Shown: positions 1 to 6,990 of the stretch, piece by piece | How positions within the stretch are numbered: position 1 is the stretch's first letter | How the letters are laid out: every line of letters starts with the position of its first letter | Origin: Bacteroidales bacterium | Lineage (GTDB): Bacteria > Bacteroidota > Bacteroidia > Bacteroidales > WCHB1-69 | Direction of reading: 5' to 3' | Length of the DNA stretch: 20,885 bases | Assembly: GCA_031257735.1 (NCBI GenBank) | Contig: JAIROC010000237.1 | Span: 1 to 20,885, forward strand | The notes under the pieces: generated by a model | What the model was told of the DNA's origin: nothing | The model's database searches: none | What the model saw: the letters and a program-made list of their open reading frames with translations, nothing else | Made by a program: the position numbers and the translations under genes

Positions 1-464
1 AGCCATTCCCGTTTAGTACCTGCTAAAATGAAGCCGTATTTTTGGAATAATTTTATGCTGACAGTGTTATCGGGGATTAACGTACAAGCCAATTGATGTA
101 GATTGAGAGTTGTAAAAGCATAGTCAATGGTGAGTTTCAATGCTTCTGAGGCATATCCGTGTTGTCGATAGTTTGTATGTATTAATATCCCGATATAGGC
201 GCGTAAATGTTTGGGACTAAAATCAAAAAGGTCTACCAATCCTATTGGTTTCCCGCTGGAACATTCACAAATAACCAATCGTAATTGTTTTGAGGTGTAG
301 ATATCTGTATTCACAGCCTCAATCACATATTGTTCCAAAGCAAAAGAGGAATAAGGGATAATGGTATCGCTTACATTCCAAATACTTGTATCGTTTTCAA
401 ACGTGTATAATGTTTGGACGTCTGATAATTCCAATGCCCGTAAAAAAATTTTATCTCCTGTCAT
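1..464 (-). CDS. GNAT-family N-acetyltransferase (C-terminus beyond left edge)
   Basis: The reading frame starts at the ATG on 464-462 and is still open at base 1, giving about 154 residues of an incomplete protein. It resembles RimJ/RimL/SpeG-type GNAT enzymes, which move an acetyl group from acetyl-CoA to an amine such as a protein N-terminus, a polyamine or an amino sugar. The acetyl-CoA pyrophosphate loop (Q/RxxGxA) is visible as NYRQHGYASEAL, followed by a strand-helix stretch ending in IKLFQKYGF, the usual GNAT beta6-alpha4 region. The N-terminal half has a WNVSDTIIPYS segment typical of the RimJ/SpeG-like group. The start overlaps the stop of the NlpC/P60 gene as ATGA, so the two are probably translationally coupled. 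The substrate cannot be read from the sequence. Confidence 0.85.
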   Translation of the reverse strand, partial: MTGDKIFLRALELSDVQTLYTFENDTSIWNVSDTIIPYSSFALEQYVIEAVNTDIYTSKQLRLVICECSSGKPIGLVDLFDFSPKHLRAYIGILIHTNYRQHGYASEALKLTIDYAFTTLNLHQLACTLIPDNTVSIKLFQKYGFILAGTKREW

Positions 465-1246
465 ATTATTCGTTTTATTATTTTCAATTGATGAGTATAT
501 TCGTTTCTTTCGGTGGAATAAATTCCTTTTTGAGTTATTTTGTCTATTCGTACTTTTCCAGAAGCATGAATGATGGTTTCGGTGTCCAATATTATCCCTG
601 TATGCGTAATAAGGCCTTCTTTATTTTCAAAAAAAGCTAAATCTCCTGACTGTATTTCTGTGATTGACTTAACCGTTTCACCTTTCAAAGCCTGTTGAGA
701 GGCATCGCGAGGCAATGATATTCCCGCTATTTTAAAAACTGTCTGATTAAGTCCAGAGCAATCTATGCCAAACACGCTACGTCCTCCCCACAAATAAGGC
801 GCATTGAGATAGGATAATGCCGTTATTTTTATTCTTTCCTGCAAACAATTATCTGATTCTTTGGGATAATCAGGCAGTTCAAATATTTCCGCACCCAATC
901 GAATTGTTTTTTCATCATACAGGGGCAAAGATGAAGCTGCAGGTATTGGAAATGAAAATCCACGCTTTTTATCCAAAACATACATACTTGATGACAATGT
1001 TTTATACTGTTGTTTGATATAATATTTTTCCCAACTGCTTGGGTGCATTAATGCAATTTGATGTGCATCTATATAACCTGAATAGTTATCAAAATGTGTG
1101 TTTATTTCCATCCAACCTGCTGCATGTTGAACGTCTACTATTTGATATGCTTCACCGAATAACAGTTGCGTAACCATTTCCGAGCGATGATTTGCCGCTG
1201 AACGAACAGGAATAAGCGCTATATTACAAAAGCCAAAAATATCCAT
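461..1246 (-). CDS. NlpC/P60 (C40) cysteine peptidase with SH3-like N-terminal region, no signal peptide
   Basis: This 261-residue protein looks like a YkfC-type gamma-D-glutamyl peptidase that cuts murein stem peptides. The C-terminal NlpC/P60 domain (about residues 135-255) has the catalytic Cys in IDCSGL (Cys163), His in THTGI (His215) and a third polar residue in IHASG (His227). The SPRDAS-like segment SLPRDASQQ is also typical. Residues 8-65 (NIALIPVRSAANHRSEM onward) match a bacterial SH3 fold, and residues 70-130 may be a second one. There is no signal peptide or lipobox: the SH3 domain begins almost at the first residue, so the enzyme probably acts in the cytoplasm on recycled murein peptides. 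The downstream GNAT gene overlaps it by four bases. A TAnnTTTG-type element lies just upstream. Confidence 0.9.
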   Translation of the reverse strand: MDIFGFCNIALIPVRSAANHRSEMVTQLLFGEAYQIVDVQHAAGWMEINTHFDNYSGYIDAHQIALMHPSSWEKYYIKQQYKTLSSSMYVLDKKRGFSFPIPAASSLPLYDEKTIRLGAEIFELPDYPKESDNCLQERIKITALSYLNAPYLWGGRSVFGIDCSGLNQTVFKIAGISLPRDASQQALKGETVKSITEIQSGDLAFFENKEGLITHTGIILDTETIIHASGKVRIDKITQKGIYSTERNEYTHQLKIIKRII

Positions 1247-1266
1247 ACAAAAAAATTAATAGATTG

Positions 1267-1274
1267 CAAAAGTA
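1267..1274 (-). promoter_or_regulatory. Bacteroidota -7 element for the NlpC/P60-GNAT pair
   Basis: On the minus strand this reads TACTTTTG, matching the Bacteroidota -7 consensus TAnnTTTG, 21 bases before the peptidase start. I see no clear TTTG -33 box at the expected spacing. Confidence 0.45.
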
Positions 1275-1448
1275 CTATAATATTTTGGATATTTTCACTG
1301 TAATTTTCGGATATGAAAATGAACAGTTAGCGGTAAAATTTGTTCATGAGCATTGAATATTCGACAGGATACTATAAGTCCTGCTTGGCTAATTGAAGTT
1401 TTTTTCACGCAGCCTTCTTTTGTCCTTTTATTAAAAAGTCAGGATGTA

Positions 1449-1940
1449 TTATTTTTTTCCGAAGTCTTTTTCTGAGACTACTTTACCCAAAGTATCATGA
1501 AACGACCATATTCCTATTTTTTCTCCCAATTTGTATTCTCCTTTGATCCAAGGTTCTCCATTGGGATACCAGACACGATATTTTCCATCTTCTTTTCCGT
1601 TGATATAATTTTGTTCGCTATTTTTTTGACCGTTTTCATACCATGACATCCAAACACCATTCCTTGTTTGAGCGGTGTTATATGTTCCCGATATATACTT
1701 TTTTTCTCCCGGAAAAAAATACGTCTCCTTGTATAATACTTTATTTCCTTTACTGTCGATAGTATAATGACCGTCATCATCAATAAGATATTCTTCTATT
1801 CTTTTTGCTTTACCGTCAGCGTATTTTTCTTTTACTTCCTGTTTTGTTTTCACTCTGTTACACGAAGAGGCAACAATAATGACAAGAGCTAAAAATAAAA
1901 CATTTCTGATTACACAAGTTGTTGTGATTATTTTTCTCAT
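1449..1940 (-). CDS. MORN-variant repeat lipoprotein
   Basis: This 163-residue protein has a charged N-terminus (MRKII), a hydrophobic stretch (residues 10-23) and a lipobox ending at Cys27 (VASSC), so it is a predicted lipoprotein. The mature part has two to three degenerate MORN_2-type repeats, seen as GVWMSWYENGQ, GKYRVWYPNGEPW and GIWSFHD, each a YENG/YPNG hairpin about 23 residues apart. Proteins with these repeats are often labelled YwqK-family antitoxins, but the repeat itself only suggests a beta-hairpin binding surface, and no toxin partner is visible here. The start overlaps the stop of the upstream OmpH-like gene as ATGA, so the two are coupled and probably belong to the recQ transcript. 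The function is unknown. Confidence 0.8.
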   Translation of the reverse strand: MRKIITTTCVIRNVLFLALVIIVASSCNRVKTKQEVKEKYADGKAKRIEEYLIDDDGHYTIDSKGNKVLYKETYFFPGEKKYISGTYNTAQTRNGVWMSWYENGQKNSEQNYINGKEDGKYRVWYPNGEPWIKGEYKLGEKIGIWSFHDTLGKVVSEKDFGKK

Positions 1941-2752
1941 TTCTTTGATTTTTTGTAGGAATTATTTAATTCTTCTATCACTTCATCTGTAATATCATAC
2001 AATTCGCTTGCATGTAAAACAGCAGAGCCAGCATTTATGGCGAATATATAATCCGCATTATAATTTGCTTCATTGACACGTTTGGCAGCATTCTTCAAAG
2101 AATCCATGATTTCGGTTTGAACTGACATCTCCTTTTTTGCAATTATTTGTGTATATCTTTCATTTAGTTCTTCCAATGCGTTCTTTTCTTGCAATAATTG
2201 TCTTTCTGCATTTTCCATTTGAGTTTGGGTCAGGACATTGTTTTGAACATTTATCATGTAATTTTGGTATTTCTCTTGGAATTTAGCAGATTTTGTTTGT
2301 AATTCCATTTGATAAGATTCTGTTTCTTTTTCCAAATCTTTTCTCAGTAATTCCATCAGTTCAAAATGTTTCTCCACCGAATCGGTATTAACGGTAATAA
2401 TCAATGCTTGCGAAGGATCTCCTGTATGTAAGGGAATAGGTTTTGCTTTTTTGGGTTGTGAAAAATGCAAAACATACAGAACAATAACGGCAGCAACTAT
2501 GATACCATAACCAGCAAGATGCAATATACAAGTTATTTTTCGCTTTTTGTTGCCTGCGGATACAGTATTGGGTTCGACGGATTGAATTGCTTCTTTCTCA
2601 TTGTCTTTTTCATCTTCTGTATGCGAAAATGTTTCTTCGTTTTCGACATTATTCTCTTCATTGATATTCTCTTCTTCATTGGAGAATAACGTTTCTGTTG
2701 TTTCGTTATCCATTTCTTGTTCTTTCTGTTGAATCTTTTCTTGTTCTTCCAT
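1937..2752 (-). CDS. OmpH/Skp-like protein with acidic cytoplasmic tail and one membrane span
   Basis: This 271-residue protein has three parts. Residues 1-68 are very acidic and low in complexity (many Glu, Asn and Asp). Residues 69-72 are a basic cluster (KKRK), followed by a hydrophobic span at about 74-97. Residues 115-265 resemble OmpH/Skp: a short strand (ALIITVNTDSV) followed by a long Gln/Glu/Lys-rich coiled coil and a closing segment with YIFAINAGSAVLHA, which resembles the usual Skp C-terminal strand. Skp family members are periplasmic chaperones for outer-membrane proteins and normally have a cleavable signal peptide. Here the domain seems anchored to the inner membrane with a long acidic cytoplasmic tail. 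The gene begins 19 bases after recQ and overlaps the lipoprotein gene by four. Confidence 0.75.
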   Translation of the reverse strand: MEEQEKIQQKEQEMDNETTETLFSNEEENINEENNVENEETFSHTEDEKDNEKEAIQSVEPNTVSAGNKKRKITCILHLAGYGIIVAAVIVLYVLHFSQPKKAKPIPLHTGDPSQALIITVNTDSVEKHFELMELLRKDLEKETESYQMELQTKSAKFQEKYQNYMINVQNNVLTQTQMENAERQLLQEKNALEELNERYTQIIAKKEMSVQTEIMDSLKNAAKRVNEANYNADYIFAINAGSAVLHASELYDITDEVIEELNNSYKKSKK

Positions 2753-2771
2753 TTTTCTTGTAGTTTATATT

Positions 2772-4979
2772 TTAATTTCCTCTGTCAGATAAAAATTTAA
2801 TTCTCATTAATCGGATTTCTTCCATTGTACATTCATCTTCTCCCAGCTCTTCCATGACTTCTTCCAAAGAATCTTCCTGTTTTTCGCACAGATATTCCAT
2901 AATTTCTTCTCTTCGGTATGCGTCAATACATCCATCAATATAATAGTCAATATTAATTTTAGTTCCCGAAATAACAATGCTTTCTATTTCGGATAACAGT
3001 TCATCCATTGTCAGATTTTTAGCAATAGCGATGTCTTCCAGATTAATTTTTCTGTCAATATTTTGAATGATATATACCTTTATACCCGATTTATTGAGTG
3101 TAGACTTGACAATAATATCTTGCGGGCGTTCAATTTCATTATCTTCAACATATTTACGGATTAAATCGATAAACGGTTTTCCATATTTTTGAGCTTTTCC
3201 TGTTCCGACGCCTGTAATTTGTGTCATTTCTTCCATTGTTGTAGGATAATGCACGCACATATCCTCTAAAGATGTCTCTTGAAATACCACATAAGGAGGC
3301 AGATTTTCACGTTTTGCGGTATTTTTCAACAAATCTTTTAGCATCGAATATAAAGTTTTATCGACAATACCTCCCTTTTGAGGGACAACCATATCACTTG
3401 CTTCTCCATCTTCTTCATCCGTTTCTTTTTTCTCACTGACAATTTGGATAGAATAAGGTCTTTTCAAAAAACGTTCTCCTCCATGAGTGAGTTTTAATAT
3501 ACCATAATTATTAATGTTATTGACCAATAATTTTTCAAACAATGCCTGACGAATAAGCGATTGCCAAAACTTTTCGGATTTGTCATGTCCTTCTCCGAAT
3601 TGTTTTAGTTCATTATGCTTAAACTTTTTTATGTCCGTAGACATATTACCCTGTAACACATTAATGATGTGTTTTTCCTTGAATTGCTGTTTCAGTTCAC
3701 TGATTGTTTCCAGCAACATACTCATATATTCTTTTCCTTCTTCCATAACTTTTACGTGAATACAATTATCACAAGAACCACAATTTTCTTTATTATATAT
3801 TTCTCCAAAATAAAACAGTAGATGTTTTCGTCTACATAAACCCGATTCGGCATAAGATGTCGTTTCGGTTAATAAGAGCTTTACAATTTCCTGTTCTGCT
3901 AATGATTTTCCTTTTGCCAACATTTCCATTTTCTGTATATCTGCATAAGAATAAAATGCGATACAGATTGCTTCTCCATCATCTCGTCCTGCGCGACCTG
4001 TTTCCTGATAATATCCTTCCAAACTTTTAGGCATGTTATAATGGATTACATAACGTACATCAGGTTTATCAATACCCATGCCAAATGCAATTGTTGCCAC
4101 AATGACATCAATTTCTTCCATTAAAAATTTATCCTGATTAGTTGCTCTTATGTCAGAATCCAAGCCTGCATGATAAGGCAGCGCTTTAATTTTATTTACA
4201 ATTAAAAATTCTGTCAATTCTTCTACCTGTTTTCGACTTAAACAATAAATAATGCCGGACTTGTTTGGATGTCTTTTTATAAATTTAACAATGTCTTTAT
4301 CTATATCTGCTGTTTTTTCTCTTATCTCATAATATAGATTCGGGCGATTGAATGAAGATAAATAAACATCTGCATCCAGCATACCCAAATTTTTTTGAAT
4401 ATCATGTCTAACTTTAGGTGTTGCTGTTGCTGTTAATGCCATAACAGGCACATTTTGTTCGATAGTATCTATGATTTGACGCAGTTTTCTATATTCAGGA
4501 CGAAAATCATGTCCCCATTCCGATATACAATGTGCTTCATCGATAGCAAAAAAAGAAATTTCAATGCTCGACAACATGTGAGCATTTTCTATTTTAGAAA
4601 GAGATTCAGGAGCCATGTACAATAATTTTGTTTTTCCTTCAAATAAATCTTCTCTTACCTGATTTTGTTCTGATTTCGTTAAGGAAGAATTAAATACATG
4701 GGCAATACTTTTGTCTGTTGTATGATTGCGGATAGCATCAACTTGATTTTTCATCAAGGCGATGAGTGGAGATATAATAATGGCAGTTCCATCCATTAAT
4801 AATGCGGGAAGTTGGTAACATAATGATTTACCACCTCCTGTTGGCATAATAACAAAGGAATTTCGTCCATTTAAAACGCTACGAATAACGCTTTCTTGAT
4901 TTCCTTTAAAATGTTCAAATCCAAAAAAATATTTTAGCTTTTTTTGAATATCGGGATAAACTACCTTTTTTTTTCTCAT
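2772..4979 (-). CDS. recQ: ATP-dependent DNA helicase RecQ
   Basis: This 735-residue RecQ-family 3'-5' helicase acts in recombination repair and fork restart. Motif I is MPTGGGKS (residues 45-52), motif II is DEAH (147-150), followed by the aromatic-rich HDFRPEYRKL segment. Motif VI is YYQETGRAGRDD (323-334). The RecQ zinc site is intact (Cys382, Cys400, Cys403, Cys406), followed by the winged-helix RQC region (about 412-510). An HRDC domain covers about 538-612, with TGVGTGKAQKYG at its end. A further 120 residues form an acidic helical extension, making the protein longer than the roughly 610-residue E. coli enzyme; such extensions are common in Bacteroidota RecQ. It is the first gene of a probable operon with the next two minus-strand genes. 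Confidence 0.97.
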   Translation of the reverse strand: MRKKKVVYPDIQKKLKYFFGFEHFKGNQESVIRSVLNGRNSFVIMPTGGGKSLCYQLPALLMDGTAIIISPLIALMKNQVDAIRNHTTDKSIAHVFNSSLTKSEQNQVREDLFEGKTKLLYMAPESLSKIENAHMLSSIEISFFAIDEAHCISEWGHDFRPEYRKLRQIIDTIEQNVPVMALTATATPKVRHDIQKNLGMLDADVYLSSFNRPNLYYEIREKTADIDKDIVKFIKRHPNKSGIIYCLSRKQVEELTEFLIVNKIKALPYHAGLDSDIRATNQDKFLMEEIDVIVATIAFGMGIDKPDVRYVIHYNMPKSLEGYYQETGRAGRDDGEAICIAFYSYADIQKMEMLAKGKSLAEQEIVKLLLTETTSYAESGLCRRKHLLFYFGEIYNKENCGSCDNCIHVKVMEEGKEYMSMLLETISELKQQFKEKHIINVLQGNMSTDIKKFKHNELKQFGEGHDKSEKFWQSLIRQALFEKLLVNNINNYGILKLTHGGERFLKRPYSIQIVSEKKETDEEDGEASDMVVPQKGGIVDKTLYSMLKDLLKNTAKRENLPPYVVFQETSLEDMCVHYPTTMEEMTQITGVGTGKAQKYGKPFIDLIRKYVEDNEIERPQDIIVKSTLNKSGIKVYIIQNIDRKINLEDIAIAKNLTMDELLSEIESIVISGTKINIDYYIDGCIDAYRREEIMEYLCEKQEDSLEEVMEELGEDECTMEEIRLMRIKFLSDRGN

Positions 4980-5040
4980 TCTTTACTCTTGTATGTATCA
5001 ATATTTATTCCCCTCACAAGAAAGGGATATCTCATGTCTG

Positions 5041-5048
5041 CAAAATTA
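5041..5048 (-). promoter_or_regulatory. Bacteroidota -7 element for recQ
   Basis: On the minus strand this reads TAATTTTG (TAnnTTTG), about 60 bases before the recQ start. The -33 box is not clear. Confidence 0.45.
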
Positions 5049-5470
5049 TCAAAAAACACATACAGATTACTAATGAGGCTACTTTTTTTTTGAAATAAGT
5101 ACGAAAAAACAAATGTTTTCCAATGATAGAAGTCAAACAACTAATATAATCAACCATTTAGGCTGTTCGATTTTCATAAAAAAAAATTATACACAACTCA
5201 AAAAACATGATTTTTTTTTTCATTTATCTTAAATCCGAAAGAAAACAGGGGAAAAAAGCGTCTCTATATAAAGATGAAATAGCATTCTTCACCTGACAAA
5301 TTTTCAGTATACAGATAAAATGAGCCGAAAATATTATTGTCTTTAAAATTTGGCACAAAATAGGTAAGGTTTTTCTACTATTGGAATATAGCTTTCCGTG
5401 ATGTCAGATTTAGTAGACATTTTATTTGTATAACCTGTACAATAAAGTGGGTCTATGTCAAAATATATAA

Positions 5471-5549
5471 TGGCGTATAACAGAAAGGGACAGTATTGTA
5501 TTTTTTTTTTTTTTTCTGTTTTCATTTTTTTTGTCCCTTTCGTACGCCA
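5471..5549. repeat. Inverted repeat flanking a poly-T tract
   Basis: The left arm (5471-5492) contains TGGCGTA and GAAAGGGACA. The right arm (5532-5549) reads TGTCCCTTTCGTACGCCA. The arms match apart from four extra bases in the left one. The 39 bases between them are mostly T on the plus strand. As RNA this would fold into a stem-loop; as DNA it looks like a small non-coding mobile remnant. Confidence 0.6.
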
Positions 5550-5580
5550 ATTTTATTAAAGCTCGACAGGGCGCTTATGC

Positions 5581-5800
5581 CGTCCAAACAACGCCGTCAT
5601 TGCAGGCTTGACCCGCAATCTCTGCCTTAAAATGCATTGTCGGAGTAATCATCAACATCGTCCAAACAACGCCGTCATTGCGGGCTTGACCCGCAACCTT
5701 CTGCCTTAAACGCGTTGTCGGAGTAATCATCAATATCGTCCAAATAATGTCGTCATTGTGGGCTTGACCCGCAATGACGGCATTAAAACGCGTTGTCGGA
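5581..5800. repeat. Three tandem 78-bp repeats with a GCGGG-CTTGA-CCCGC hairpin core
   Basis: Units start at 5581, 5659 and 5737; the third is cut short near 5800. Each opens with CGTCCAAA, then CGTCATTG, then a short palindrome of the type GCGGGCTTGACCCGC, then CTTAAA and GTTGTCGGA. The period of 78 is a multiple of three, which keeps a minus-strand frame open (5575-5943) and makes it look like a 26-residue repeat protein. I regard that frame as a by-product of the DNA repeat. Confidence 0.85.
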
Positions 5801-5824
5801 TGTGGATTACCTCCGCTGCTCTTA

Positions 5825-5844
5825 CGGGCGCTTCGCTGCGCCCG
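5825..5844. repeat. GC-rich hairpin next to the 78-bp repeats
   Basis: CGGGCGC (5825-5831) pairs with GCGCCCG (5838-5844) around the loop TTCGCT. It is followed by CAATGACGGCG, the same core found in the 78-bp repeats, so it probably belongs to the same dispersed repeat block. Confidence 0.6.
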
Positions 5845-5932
5845 CAATGACGGCGTTATGCCGACTTTATAGACAGGCTCTATGTAAACATGATTATTCG
5901 ACATATCGACACGACAATTGACAATAATATTG

Positions 5933-5940
5933 TATCTTTG
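5933..5940 (+). promoter_or_regulatory. Bacteroidota -7 element for the prenyltransferase-radical SAM operon
   Basis: The sequence TATCTTTG matches TAnnTTTG exactly and lies 23 bases before the leader ORF start and about 49 before the prenyltransferase GTG. The nearest TTG upstream (5918-5920) is too close for a standard -33 box. Confidence 0.55.
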
Positions 5941-5962
5941 CAAGCCAAATAAAAAAATAACA

Positions 5963-5992
5963 ATGAAGGAATTAAAACATAAAGCGAAGTGA
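5963..5992 (+). CDS. Nine-codon leader ORF overlapping the prenyltransferase start
   Basis: An ATG at 5963 opens a frame encoding MKELKHKAK and ending in TGA at 5990-5992. Its last bases overlap the GTG start of the prenyltransferase as GTGA. No ATG is available for the prenyltransferase near this point, so ribosomes finishing this mini-ORF may restart on the GTG. It could equally be a chance frame. No role for the peptide is visible. Confidence 0.35.
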   Translation: MKELKHKAK

Positions 5993-6981
5993 AAAAAATA
6001 CGTTTTTGGTTAAAGAATGCGCGTCCTGTGTCGTTGCCACAAAGTATTTTTCCTGCCGTTTTGGCAGCAATGATGGCATTTCATAGTTCAGGATTTTCGT
6101 TATTGTATTCGATATTGGCGATTACGGGGGTTGTTTTTTTGCATTTAAGTATGAATTTGTTTGATGATTATTTTGATTACAAAAATCATGATGTCAAGAT
6201 AAGAAATGCACTTGCAGGAAATAAAACCTTTTCCCGCGTAGGGAAATGTAGTTATTTGGTTTCGAAGGAGGCGAGTTTGAGAGAATTGTTTTTTGTTGCC
6301 ACGCTTTTCTTATTGTTTGCTACTGTTTTGGGAGGAATAATTTTTCTGAACAGAGGAATTTTTATTTTGTACTTGATGCTGATAGGAGGTATTTTAGGGA
6401 TTACCTATTCAGCGAAGCCCTTTTGTTTGAGTTATCGCGGCTTAGGTGAACTTACTGTTGGAATTATGTTTGGACCCTTATTGATGACAGGTGTTTTTTA
6501 TGCTTCATGTGGGGATTATATGCCGTCTGTCGGGATTGTTTCTGTGTCGGTGGGATTGTTGGTAGTGAATATTTTGTTTACGCACAGTATATTGGATTAT
6601 CATCCCGATAAATATGTGAGAAAAAAGACGCTTGCCGTCTTAATTAAGTCTACAAAGGTGCAATTTATCTTTTCCTGTTTTTTTACATTAAGTCCTTTTG
6701 TATTGATTGTCTACGGAATAGTGCGTGATTATTTATCTGTGTGGTATGCGTTGGTATTATTCACATTTCCGTTAGGGTTATATTTAATATATTCGATAGA
6801 TGCTTTTTTCCGATACCCACAAAAACAATTTACCCCCTGTTTTCTCATGGGACCTATGGAAAATTGGGAGAGAAGAAAACAAAACGGAATAGCTTGGTTT
6901 AGCTTTCGATGGTTTCTTTCAAGAAATTTAACCATGTTTTTTTGCCTGCTGGCAATGATTGCATCCATATTGTCATTTTAA
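5989..6981 (+). CDS. UbiA-family prenyltransferase, MenA-like
   Basis: This 330-residue integral membrane protein has about eight or nine hydrophobic spans. UbiA enzymes attach a polyprenyl chain to an aromatic or other acceptor using two Asp-rich motifs that hold Mg and diphosphate. The first is NLFDDYFDYKNHD (Asn56, Asp59, Asp60, Asp63). The second is ILDYHPDKYVRKKTLAV (Asp203, Asp207). The middle segment ITYSAKPFCLSYRGLGE resembles MenA (1,4-dihydroxy-2-naphthoate prenyltransferase), so menaquinone synthesis is the simplest guess; a related lipid acceptor is possible. The second motif is less like MenA, which usually has RDxxTD. An in-frame stop at 5980-5982 forces the start to GTG 5989 or further in. 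The radical SAM gene follows after 9 bases, so the two are co-transcribed. Confidence 0.85.
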   Translation: MKKIRFWLKNARPVSLPQSIFPAVLAAMMAFHSSGFSLLYSILAITGVVFLHLSMNLFDDYFDYKNHDVKIRNALAGNKTFSRVGKCSYLVSKEASLRELFFVATLFLLFATVLGGIIFLNRGIFILYLMLIGGILGITYSAKPFCLSYRGLGELTVGIMFGPLLMTGVFYASCGDYMPSVGIVSVSVGLLVVNILFTHSILDYHPDKYVRKKTLAVLIKSTKVQFIFSCFFTLSPFVLIVYGIVRDYLSVWYALVLFTFPLGLYLIYSIDAFFRYPQKQFTPCFLMGPMENWERRKQNGIAWFSFRWFLSRNLTMFFCLLAMIASILSF

Positions 6982-6990
6982 AACAAACAG

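Larger units (their letters stand above)
4980..5580. other. Gene-free AT-rich gap after the recQ start
   Basis: This stretch lies between the divergently read recQ and prenyltransferase genes and has no gene I can support. It holds the recQ promoter, several homopolymer tracts (T runs near 5210 and 5501-5515) and the inverted repeat listed at 5471-5549. A 60-codon minus-strand frame at 5343-5525 begins inside the poly-T tract and looks accidental. Confidence 0.6.

Noticed and set aside
1514..1783. 89-codon minus frame inside the MORN lipoprotein gene
   Set aside because: It is an out-of-frame shadow rich in Lys and Asn; the other frame has a signal peptide, a lipobox and repeats.
5343..5525. 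60-codon minus-strand frame
   Set aside because: It begins in the poly-T tract (Lys run), has no promoter or family resemblance and lies across the inverted repeat.
5575..5943. 122-codon minus-strand frame that looks like a 26-residue repeat protein
   Set aside because: It is produced by the 78-bp DNA repeat, whose length is a multiple of three. It starts inside the opposite-strand promoter and reads hairpin DNA.
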